Positions 1 through 6,788 of a DNA stretch of 7,482 nucleotides are shown piece after piece. Both the position numbers and the translations under genes were made by a program. A model generated the notes under the pieces. The model did not search any database. It worked only from the letters and a program-made list of their open reading frames with translations, and was not told the DNA's origin. The stretch is from Flavobacteriales bacterium (GTDB taxonomy: Bacteria > Bacteroidota > Bacteroidia > Flavobacteriales_D > Crocinitomicaceae). The stretch spans positions 1-7,482 of the forward strand of contig RFNX01000209.1 of NCBI GenBank assembly GCA_009926905.1, read 5' to 3'. Each line of letters starts with the position of its first letter. The first letter of the stretch is position 1.

Positions 1-3000
1 TGATAATTTAATAATGAAGTTGAGTTACCTGCCGCTAAAACATTCTCAAGGACTTTCCAATTAGTTCCGTTTGTTGATTTCATTACATCGAAATAACTAG
101 AATTATTCTCAGATGCTGTACTCCAATCTAATTTAACCGTGTTATCTTCTAAACAAGTTGCTTTAAAATCTATTAATTCAACTGGCAATGGAGAAACATA
201 TCCCAGTCCCCAACGAGAAGAAATCGAAAACGGTGAGAAACTAGTAATTCCATTTTGTTGCGCATAACCTGGACCATTTGGTGCACTTCCTCCCTTGCTT
301 TCCCATTTTGGTGAGTTAACGTCATAATGTGCAATATAAGCGGTATTGTAATCAAACGAATTTACTTCTTCATCTCTAGAAGAAACAGTACCATTCCAAT
401 ATAATTGCATATCTACAACGCTTCCTCCAACTGTTTGTTCTTCAATAATCCACGTTCTTTCAACAGCAGGCAATGATGTTCTAGGGCTTGTTTCTTCTGC
501 ATCATCAGTTATATTATCAAATAATCGAACGCCAAATTTATCACTCGTACCAGCATTGTTCAATCTTGCTTGATTGAAGTTACTTCGTCCAACCGGAAAA
601 CGAACATATCCTGATTGCATATTATCATAAGCACTTCCTATATATCTTTTCAATAAACCTGTACTTGATGTTCTTACATAACTTTCATTACTTCCTCCGA
701 TGATTGGTCGATCGTCCATATCTATATTGAAAACATTGATATCAAATAATCCAGAAGTTAAAGTCAAAGTTCCAGAAATTGTTGCTTGTTTCAATAAATA
801 AGCAACACTTTTTGTACCGCCATTTGCTGGCTTGTTTATTCTAAAATCATAAAAGGCATTAACACTTACAGTTCCACCAATTGTATGGATACCAGATTCA
901 ACAAAGATAACTTCTCCTGTTCCACAAGTAAAAGTTCCATTATTTACCCAATTTCCAGCAACAGATAATTTACCTGTGTGCATTGTTAAATGTCCATTTG
1001 ACAAAATGGTCAGATTCTTACAAATTGGAGTTGAACTAGTGAAAATATGAGGATTAGCTTGATAACACGCACCAACACTTGGGATGAACACATGAGTTTC
1101 TTTTGTTGGTAAAGAAGAAGCAGTGCTGAAATTTTCACCATTAATGACGTACCAATTTGATGGCACCAACCAATCAACACTATCCGTTGAATTTGTACCA
1201 CTTCCTTTCCAAACATAGTCTCCTGAAGTAATGCCTGCACCTACTGTTACTGGATTATCAACAGTTAACGTAAAAGAGGATGAATTAACTGAACCACAAA
1301 CACCACTTGATACCACAACCCTATAGAAAGTAGTTGCATTCAAATTTGATGCTATATAAGTTGAAGATGTTTCTCCGCTAATGTTATTGAATGTTGAGTT
1401 ATTTGACGATGATTGCCATTGAATAGTTCCAGTATTTGCTGTTAGGGTTAAGGTTGTGCTATTCACACCTTTACAAGCTGAGGTATTTCCTGCTATTGTT
1501 CCAGAAACAGGTGTAGCATCAACAGTAACAGTAGCCACTGAACTATTAGCAGTAGCACAAACACCACTTCCTACAACAGCACGGTAATAGGTTGTTGCAG
1601 TTAAATTCGATGCATTTAGTGAAGAAGTTGTGTTTGCAATATCTGTTACACCAGCACTAAAATCATTAACAGATGAAGATTGCCATTTAGTTATTGCACC
1701 TGTATTTCCTGTTAAAGTCAACGTGGTATTATTTGTTCCTGCACAAACAGTTGCATTTCCCGAAATCGAACCTCCAACTGATGTTGGATTTACCGTAACA
1801 GTTGCAATAGAACTAGTCATAGCAGAACAAACACCACTCGTAATCACGGCACGGTAATATGTTGTAGCTGTTAAATTTGTTGCAGTCAAGGAAGTTGTCG
1901 TGTTTGCAACAGTATTTACACCTGAAGAAAAATCACTTACTAAAGACCATTCCCATCTTGTTACTGAACCTGTATTTCCAGATAAAGTTAAAGTTGTACT
2001 ATTCGTTCCTGAACAAACTGTTGCGCTTCCTGCAACAGAACCTCCTAGTGAAGTTGGGCTTACGGTTACAGTTGCGATGGAACTATTTGCGGAAGAACAA
2101 ACACCACTTGTAACAACTGCTCGGTAATAAGTGGTTGCTGTTAAATTGGTAGCTGTAAGAGATGTGGTTGTGTTCGCAACATCCGTAACTCCTGAAGAAA
2201 AATCACTTACTGTAGAAAATTGCCACTTGGTAACTGAACCTGTTATTCCAGATAAAGTTAAATTGGTACTATTTGTCCCTGAACAAACTGCTGCACTACC
2301 AGAAACAGTACCTCCAACCGAAACGGGATTCGTGTAAAAATAAATTGATTTTACTTGATTTTGACAGCCAGAATTTGCCGTTGCTGTTATAGTTAAAATC
2401 ACCGAACCAGCCGTTTTATCTGCAGCACTTGGAGTGTATCTTGTGGTTGTTAAAGCTTGTGCTGTTGAATTATTTGTAAACGTTCCTGTACCTGATGTTG
2501 ACCAAGACAAAGCGTTATAATTTGTACTAAAAGATCCTGTTGTAATGTTTGCATCAACATCTGAAGCACAAATGGTTATATCATTTCCAGAATTTAAAGT
2601 GGTAGCTGTATTTACAACAAAGCTATTACTTGCTGTTGATAAAGAAACAAAACAACTTGGAGTTGAAAGAAAACTAATTTTTGTAATTGTTAATGTATTT
2701 GATCCACCATAAGTTGTAATTCCCAACAGACTAAAAGTACCAACACCACTCGCCATGGTTACTTGCGCTGTAGCATTAGAAATACTATTCGTTCCAGATA
2801 CATTGTAGGTAACTAAATAAACTCCATTGGTCAAACTACTTGAATTAATCGTTACTGTAGAATTAACATTTGAACATCCATCTCCAACTGAAACTGAAAA
2901 ATTGGAGGTGTTTGGATTGGTTCCTAATACACTTATTGATGAAGTATTTCCAGAAGCAATTGTTATAGTACAACCATTAATTACTACACTATTGATTGTT

Positions 3001-5198
3001 AAAGTATTTGCTCCAGTGTTTGTCAAATTAGCCGTGTTAAAAGAACCGTAACCATCTACAATAGTAACAGATGCAGTGGAAGAAAAGGTATTTGCTCCAC
3101 TTATGGAGTAATTGAAAGTATAAGTCCCATTAGGTAAACCACTTGTTGCAACACTAACAAAAGAAGGGCCTCCGCATGAATTTGAACTATATATAATACT
3201 AAAATTAGAAGAATTCAAAGTAATGTTATTTGCAATGATTGCATCTACAGAAGATCTCGAAGATTCACAACCGCTTATTGTTGTTGAAACGAAATAAGTT
3301 GTTGTGCTTGAAATTGAAGAAGTTGTGTAAGATGTTCCTGTTCCTAATGAACTACCGCCAGATGCGTTTGCATACCAATTAATCGTTCCTCCATCTGCTG
3401 TTGCACCTAAAGTTACAGCTCCTGCCGTACATCGAGAACCATTTGTTACACTTGTTATGCTATTTCCTGTTACTCTAACCATTGCTGAATTAGAAGTATA
3501 ATTGTAGCATCCACTCGTAATTTTTACACGATAATACGTATCCCCACTAACATTTAAAGGCGGATTGAAACTATTTGAATTTTCTCCTGTTACCGTCGTC
3601 CACGGTGCGGCGTTTGTTGCTGATGACTCCCAAACATAAGAGTAAGTTCCTGTTCCACCTGATGGATTGACAGATAAACTTAAAGTTCCTGTAGTTGCAT
3701 TTCTACAAGCACTAAAACTTGTTGGGTTCAAAGTGCCAGCTAGAGCCGATCCACTTACTGAAGTTAATGTAAAAATTGGGCTATAAACATAATATCCATT
3801 ATTTTGAAGAGTAACCTTACATCTATACTGGTTACCAGCTACTCCAGTGGAAATATTCATTACTTGAGTAGTTGTATTGCTATAAACTCCTGTATTCGTA
3901 AGTGTAGTCCATGAAACTCCGTTATTAGTTGATTCTTCCCAACTGTATAAAAGTACTCCCCCGTTGGGTGCAGAAGCAGAAACGCCTAGTACAGCACTAC
4001 CTCCTCCGGCATTACAAACCACTGTATTTGTTACAACAGGATCAATAATAACAACAGGAAGCGCATCAACTGCGTTAGCATTATAGGCAACAAAAGCCAC
4101 ATCGGAAACACCTGAAGGAGTAATGTTTAGCTTTTTAATTAGTTGATAATTAGAAGCGGTTATTCCCATATCACTTAATCTAAAACCAACAAAACGGATT
4201 TGACGTGTCGAGTTTGTCTGCCAAATGCCATTAGGTTTTCCAACACTGAAATCTTGACCTGCAGCAACAGTGAACAAATCTAAACGATAAGTTCCGAGAG
4301 CAGGTATAGCAGACAATGAAACAGAAACAGCATTTCCGATTACATTATTACTTGCATCCAAAAATTTATAAGTATCTGTTGCTGTACCTGTTGGTTCTGC
4401 AATTTGTGTTACAATAATATCAGGTTCATTATCATTGATTTTATCCGGATTAATATTGGTAATAAAATAATTTGAAGAGGCACCAGAAGGTAAGTTCGTA
4501 TATCCTGTGCCCAAATTCAAACCATTCTGCCCATCCATTACATTTCCCTGCATGGTCATATCTTTGATATTAGGATGAGTATAAATTGCAGTTGATAAGT
4601 TACCGTCAACTTTCGCTCCTGCCATAATTAAGTTAGGAGTACCTGCCGTGGACCCGTTCAATTCAACAGGTAATGCCTTAAAATTTCCAGGTGTAAAAAC
4701 AATACCATTGGTAGTCAGATTATTGTCGTTCACGCCTGTTGAAAATGTTGTCCCTGCATAAGTAAATGATAATAAATTGTGAGAATTATCTGGCCAAATT
4801 GGACTATTAGCGGCAGTGGTTGTTCTCCAAAAAGAACCATAATCCGTAATGATTTCAGTGACATAAGGTAAACCAGTGTATGTAAATCCATTTCTTGTAA
4901 CAATTGGAGTTCCTACACCTGTTTTTGTTACCCTAACACTCCCTGATGTACCAGCTCCAACTACCGCGGTAATTGTTGTTGAATTAACAACAGTAAATGA
5001 GGTTGCATTCGTTCCATTAAAAGTTACTGCGGTAATGGAAGAAAAATTAGTTCCTGTGATAGTTACGGTTTGACCAAGACCTGCAGAGGTAGGCGAAAAA
5101 CTTGTAACAGTGTGTTGCTGAGAATAATAACCATTGGTTACTAACAGAATAAAAACCAGAACAAGCTGATTAACATTTTTAAAAAATTTAACTAACAT
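1..5198 (-). CDS. Giant secreted/surface multi-domain Ig-repeat protein, T9SS-cargo type (C-terminus off window)
   Basis: An open frame of 1732 codons starts at ATG 5198-5196 and is still open at base 1; an in-frame TAA at 5243-5241 lies upstream. Seen in the translation: signal peptide (1-26); IPT/TIG-like domain (about 29-109, with SFSPTSAG and ITGTNF); a region of no assigned function (110-380); Ig-like domains at about 385-481 and 482-578; a domain closely resembling the CHU_C-associated Ig family (579-657, INWYANASGG); two 101-residue repeats (664-862); a PKD/Ig-like segment (863-961); four units of about 90 residues (962-1318); a beta-rich region (1319-1669, with NLTILSNGHL and GNWVNNGTF); and a fibronectin-III-like start, PLPVELIDF, from 1670. 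In Bacteroidota this last module usually precedes a T9SS sorting domain, so export by Sec then T9SS, with release or surface attachment, is inferred. No catalytic motif was seen. Adhesion or a structural role is the likeliest function, but the ligand is unknown. Confidence 0.93.
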   Translation of the reverse strand, partial: MLVKFFKNVNQLVLVFILLVTNGYYSQQHTVTSFSPTSAGLGQTVTITGTNFSSITAVTFNGTNATSFTVVNSTTITAVVGAGTSGSVRVTKTGVGTPIVTRNGFTYTGLPYVTEIITDYGSFWRTTTAANSPIWPDNSHNLLSFTYAGTTFSTGVNDNNLTTNGIVFTPGNFKALPVELNGSTAGTPNLIMAGAKVDGNLSTAIYTHPNIKDMTMQGNVMDGQNGLNLGTGYTNLPSGASSNYFITNINPDKINDNEPDIIVTQIAEPTGTATDTYKFLDASNNVIGNAVSVSLSAIPALGTYRLDLFTVAAGQDFSVGKPNGIWQTNSTRQIRFVGFRLSDMGITASNYQLIKKLNITPSGVSDVAFVAYNANAVDALPVVIIDPVVTNTVVCNAGGGSAVLGVSASAPNGGVLLYSWEESTNNGVSWTTLTNTGVYSNTTTQVMNISTGVAGNQYRCKVTLQNNGYYVYSPIFTLTSVSGSALAGTLNPTSFSACRNATTGTLSLSVNPSGGTGTYSYVWESSATNAAPWTTVTGENSNSFNPPLNVSGDTYYRVKITSGCYNYTSNSAMVRVTGNSITSVTNGSRCTAGAVTLGATADGGTINWYANASGGSSLGTGTSYTTSSISSTTTYFVSTTISGCESSRSSVDAIIANNITLNSSNFSIIYSSNSCGGPSFVSVATSGLPNGTYTFNYSISGANTFSSTASVTIVDGYGSFNTANLTNTGANTLTINSVVINGCTITIASGNTSSISVLGTNPNTSNFSVSVGDGCSNVNSTVTINSSSLTNGVYLVTYNVSGTNSISNATAQVTMASGVGTFSLLGITTYGGSNTLTITKISFLSTPSCFVSLSTASNSFVVNTATTLNSGNDITICASDVDANITTGSFSTNYNALSWSTSGTGTFTNNSTAQALTTTRYTPSAADKTAGSVILTITATANSGCQNQVKSIYFYTNPVSVGGTVSGSAAVCSGTNSTNLTLSGITGSVTKWQFSTVSDFSSGVTDVANTTTSLTATNLTATTYYRAVVTSGVCSSANSSIATVTVSPTSLGGSVAGSATVCSGTNSTTLTLSGNTGSVTRWEWSLVSDFSSGVNTVANTTTSLTATNLTATTYYRAVITSGVCSAMTSSIATVTVNPTSVGGSISGNATVCAGTNNTTLTLTGNTGAITKWQSSSVNDFSAGVTDIANTTSSLNASNLTATTYYRAVVGSGVCATANSSVATVTVDATPVSGTIAGNTSACKGVNSTTLTLTANTGTIQWQSSSNNSTFNNISGETSSTYIASNLNATTFYRVVVSSGVCGSVNSSSFTLTVDNPVTVGAGITSGDYVWKGSGTNSTDSVDWLVPSNWYVINGENFSTASSLPTKETHVFIPSVGACYQANPHIFTSSTPICKNLTILSNGHLTMHTGKLSVAGNWVNNGTFTCGTGEVIFVESGIHTIGGTVSVNAFYDFRINKPANGGTKSVAYLLKQATISGTLTLTSGLFDINVFNIDMDDRPIIGGSNESYVRTSSTGLLKRYIGSAYDNMQSGYVRFPVGRSNFNQARLNNAGTSDKFGVRLFDNITDDAEETSPRTSLPAVERTWIIEEQTVGGSVVDMQLYWNGTVSSRDEEVNSFDYNTAYIAHYDVNSPKWESKGGSAPNGPGYAQQNGITSFSPFSISSRWGLGYVSPLPVELIDFKATCLEDNTVKLDWSTASENNSSYFDVMKSTNGTNWKVLENVLAAGNSTSLLNY
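1245..2315 (-). repeat. Tandem Ig-like repeats: three 270-bp units plus a diverged 261-bp unit
   Basis: Units lie at 2315-2046, 2045-1776 and 1775-1506 (90 codons each), then 1505-1245 (87 codons). The period is exact: the codons for GVC near the unit ends recur 270 bp apart, and the block acaccact is found at 1561, 1831 and 2101. Each unit starts GG(S/T), carries (S/A)VC(S/A)GTN at residues 9-15, and has NLTATTYYRAV near residue 57 and GVC near 71. The two cysteines, about 62 residues apart, could form an intradomain disulfide. Units 1 and 2 share roughly 80% of residues by hand alignment. Unit 4 is shorter, has no GG start and is clearly more diverged. The repeats lie inside the giant gene and keep its frame. 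Confidence 0.95.
2613..3209 (-). repeat. Pair of diverged 101-residue repeats
   Basis: Residues 664-764 and 765-862 of the giant protein both start with SNFS. They share a cysteine about 11 residues in, then NG(T/V)Y, SG(A/T)N, a G-G-F stretch, NTLTI and a second cysteine. The offset between SNFS codons is 303 bp (3209 and 2906). Identity is much lower than in the 270-bp array, so this looks like an older duplication of a beta-sandwich-like domain. A third SNSF at the end (862 region) may be a remnant of another copy. The function is not known. Confidence 0.75.
5121..5198 (-). other. Sec signal peptide of the giant protein, cleavage predicted before Gln27
   Basis: Residues 1-26 have the three-part layout of a signal peptidase I substrate: a short basic start (Lys4, Lys7), a hydrophobic core LVLVFILLV (12-20) and a polar end NGYYS. 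Cleavage between Ser26 and Gln27 would leave Gln at the new N-terminus. This fits the published Bacteroidetes Q-rule, where the exposed Gln is cyclised to pyroglutamate. There is no lipobox cysteine, so this is not a lipoprotein. Confidence 0.85.
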
Positions 5199-5220
5199 GA
5201 CTTTTGTTTTTTTCAGAGTG

Positions 5221-5250
5221 CAAAGATAGGCTCTTTTTAGTTATTAACAA
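5221..5250 (-). promoter_or_regulatory. Bacteroidota-type promoter of the giant gene
   Basis: Read on the minus strand there is TTG at 5250-5248, a 19-base spacer, and TATCTTTG at 5228-5221. This matches the Bacteroidota primary sigma factor consensus (TTG, 19-21 bases, TAnnTTTG) at all fixed positions. Transcription would be expected to start about 5-7 bases downstream, near 5215, giving a leader of roughly 15-20 bases before ATG 5198. The leader is A-rich (ctgaaaaaaacaaaagtc) and has no Shine-Dalgarno sequence, as is normal in this phylum. Confidence 0.8.
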
Positions 5251-5542
5251 TTAAAATTAACATTCGATTTAGATTAATAATCAAGATATTAACAAATATA
5301 ACAACCTAAAAAACGTTAATTAAAAAAGAAAATAACAATAAATTTAAAACAACTTGCTCAAGAAATATAACGAATCCTGAATTTTAGTTTTCTGCAATAA
5401 TTAACATTTCGATTACACTAAATTTCACGATTAATCAATTAAAAAACAGCAAAAGACGCCATCTAAATTTATCTTTCAAGAAAAGAAAAGTTTAAATTTC
5501 CGATAAAAAAATGCAACAAGGTAGAATTAGAATGAAAAAGAT
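5251..5542. other. AT-rich intergenic region with no gene found
   Basis: About 290 bases separate the promoter of the giant gene from the stop of the DUF2892 gene. Base use is very AT-rich, with many A and T runs. I found no coding frame of useful length, no tRNA-like fold and no convincing hairpin followed by a T run. A terminator for the upstream operon is expected here but none is visible. A lone TATATTTG (minus, 5300-5293) matches the -7 element but has no TTG at the right distance. Confidence 0.6.
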
Positions 5543-5746
5543 TTATTCCTTTTTATTTTTGTTTAGCCCAAGAAGAAAATAAACTGGACTAAACCGGATA
5601 TATGCAGTTATTGCATAATAAGTCGCCAAGACTAAGAAGAAAATACCAAAAACTCCAGATACGATGTTTGTAAGATTAAGGGCTAAAATTAGAATAGCAA
5701 TTAACACCCTCAATATTCTGTCAACATCGCCTATATTTGCTTTCAT
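5543..5746 (-). CDS. DUF2892 (YgaP-like) small inner-membrane protein
   Basis: This 67-residue protein has the DUF2892 pattern: NIGDVDRILR at the N-terminus, then two hydrophobic segments (about 11-29 and 31-50) joined by a short turn, and a C-terminal FSPVYFLLGLN. Family members usually carry a cysteine in the last motif (CPLY-like); here it is Ser53, so no thiol is present there. Both segments should form a helical hairpin in the inner membrane. The biochemical role of the family is not established. I chose ATG 5746 over the GTG one codon upstream. It is last in the minus-strand group, 75 bases after the preceding stop. A partial -7 match, CACCTTTG at 5767-5760, could give it a promoter of its own, but the evidence is weak. 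Confidence 0.88.
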   Translation of the reverse strand: MKANIGDVDRILRVLIAILILALNLTNIVSGVFGIFFLVLATYYAITAYIRFSPVYFLLGLNKNKKE

Positions 5747-5821
5747 CACTATGTTTTTACAAAGGTGACGCTATATTTTGATGTAAATAACAGAACGGAA
5801 TATAAATAGTGTTAAGAGGCA

Positions 5822-6169
5822 CTAAATAGATAAAATTCGCTCAACTGTCATAGCGAAAATACGTTTGTCAAGCTCTTTTTTGTGTGATTTATAAAGCAAA
5901 TACTCATCGTTCGTGAATAAACCAGTTACTTGACCAATAATTTGATGTTTCAATTCACGATTGTGCAATAAAAACTGTTTAAGAGCTGTTTGCTTGGCTT
6001 CAAAAGATTTATATTTTTGGATTAATTGCAAAATCAATGGATTTGTTTCCAATTCAATCACTAATAAATCGTGTTGCAATTTCAATATCGGACGCAAGAC
6101 TTCATTTTGAAACGCTTCGATTTCAGAAACTGTTGTTGGTGCTGTTAAAACTTGTGGGCGTAAATCCAA
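5822..6169 (-). CDS. Conserved-looking helical protein of unknown function, TTG start or shifted ATG
   Basis: The frame gives 115 residues if read from TTG 6169. The protein is rich in Leu, Glu, Lys and Gln and looks mostly alpha-helical (about 13-60, 60-80 and 87-113). It has no signal peptide or membrane segment, so it is probably cytoplasmic. It resembles small flavobacterial proteins with an LRPQ...LRP(I/V)LKLQ start, which from memory are sometimes labelled 'glyoxalase'; none of the glyoxalase metal-site pattern is visible, so I do not adopt that name. The start is odd: an in-frame TGA at 6181-6179 lies four codons upstream of the TTG, and a better ATG (6182-6180) sits in another frame. 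It follows the helicase-like gene after 59 bases and may share its transcript. Confidence 0.8.
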   Translation of the reverse strand: MDLRPQVLTAPTTVSEIEAFQNEVLRPILKLQHDLLVIELETNPLILQLIQKYKSFEAKQTALKQFLLHNRELKHQIIGQVTGLFTNDEYLLYKSHKKELDKRIFAMTVERILSI

Positions 6170-6182
6170 AATTGTTTTTCAT
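6170..6182 (-). other. Out-of-frame ATG ahead of the 115-residue protein (possible 1-base indel)
   Basis: On the minus strand the sequence reads ATGAAAAACAATTTTGGATTTACG. The ATG at 6182-6180 follows a purine-rich gatatgagag, but it runs in a different frame from the protein. If the four-T run (6172-6169) had three Ts, the ATG would read MKNNLDLRPQ and join the frame directly. As given, translation must start at TTG 6169 or ATT 6172, just after the TGA that overlaps this ATG. Confidence 0.6.
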
Positions 6183-6228
6183 CTCTCATATCTCTGAAAC
6201 AATGAAATGAAAATTCTGTTCGCATTGA

Positions 6229-6786
6229 TTAAGCTTCAACAACGGTGTATTTCGAAACAAACGTATCCATGTAATCATTCAAACGCTCTTCGTCTTCCAC
6301 GCGTGTGAAAATAACTTGACGACATTTGGGTAAACTTTCAGCTATTCGCGAAATATATCCTTTGTTACCTGCTCGAATTTGTTCATCAATTTGCAATACC
6401 ACAAATAATTTCAATTTACCTATATTAAATCCATTTTGAAAGTACAATTCACATACGCGACGGGTTGTTCCAATAATGATTTCAGTTCCGTCAAATAAAT
6501 CGTTGCGTTGTTTCAATTTACTTCCTTTTTCGAAAACCAAATCCACTGTTAAATCCAAAGACTTTACTGCTTTTGCCATCACTTCGTGGTACGCTTTTGC
6601 ATCATCGTCGCTCGCACACAAAACTATCGCACGTGGAGAACCTTCAGCTGCCTCAGGAACAAATTCTTTGACAATTTCAGGCATCAAATCGCGGTAATCT
6701 TCAGGTCCAGCAATTGATAGCACTGAATTTCCAGATTTTAATGCTTTTAATAATCGTTCGCTGTATGTTAAAGTATCTGTGCTCAT
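6229..6786 (-). CDS. Degenerate DEAD-box helicase-like protein, single RecA-like domain without Walker A
   Basis: The 185-residue protein aligns by eye with the first RecA-like domain of DEAD-box RNA helicases. PRAIVLCASD (51-60) resembles motif Ia, IIIGTTRR (103-110) resembles the TPGR motif, VVLQIDEQIRAG (129-140) resembles the DEAD segment, and LPKCRQVIFTR (152-162) resembles the stretch leading to SAT. The Walker A motif is missing: SVLSIAGPEDYRD (21-33) stands where AxxGxGKT would be, with no Gly-Lys-Thr. DEAD has become IDEQ and SAT has become TRV. The second RecA domain is absent, as full helicases exceed about 350 residues. ATP-driven unwinding is therefore unlikely; binding RNA or acting as a partner protein is a guess. 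Its ATG shares one base with the stop of the MazG-like gene, so translation is probably coupled. The frame is clean, so this is not an obvious pseudogene. Confidence 0.75.
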   Translation of the reverse strand: MSTDTLTYSERLLKALKSGNSVLSIAGPEDYRDLMPEIVKEFVPEAAEGSPRAIVLCASDDDAKAYHEVMAKAVKSLDLTVDLVFEKGSKLKQRNDLFDGTEIIIGTTRRVCELYFQNGFNIGKLKLFVVLQIDEQIRAGNKGYISRIAESLPKCRQVIFTRVEDEERLNDYMDTFVSKYTVVEA

Positions 6787-6788
6787 TA
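6784..6788 (-). other. TAATG stop/start overlap coupling two genes
   Basis: The TAA of the MazG-like gene (6788-6786) and the ATG of the helicase-like gene (6786-6784) share one base. Such overlaps usually mean that ribosomes finishing the first gene restart on the second. This ties the expression levels of the two proteins together. Confidence 0.85.

Noticed and set aside
173..1240. Minus-strand frames of 60 and 76 codons at 173-355 and 1010-1240
   Set aside because: They are in other frames within the giant gene and show no family resemblance.
1245..2315. Regularly spaced repeats as a possible CRISPR array
   Set aside because: The units are 261-270 bp, in frame, contiguous and protein-coding, with no short repeat/spacer pattern.
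1630..2337. Three plus-strand open frames of about 70 codons at 1630, 1900 and 2131
   Set aside because: They are antisense to the tandem repeats; the first two start exactly 270 bp apart and have near-identical sequences because the coding strand repeats. The minus-strand frame through the same DNA is continuous and makes protein sense.
5293..5300. TATATTTG on the minus strand as a second promoter for the giant gene
   Set aside because: There is no TTG 19-21 bases upstream, and the DNA is so AT-rich that chance matches are expected; the element at 5221-5250 is far better.
5251..5542. Rho-independent terminator after the DUF2892 gene
   Set aside because: Only tiny or AT-only inverted repeats were found (for example CTT/AAG near 5355), none with a stable stem followed by a T run.
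5747..5749. GTG as the start of the DUF2892 gene
   Set aside because: The next codon is ATG, and the family pattern begins right after it.
6476..6697. Plus-strand open frame of 73 codons
   Set aside because: It lies fully antisense to the helicase-like gene, which has recognisable motifs and a coupled start.
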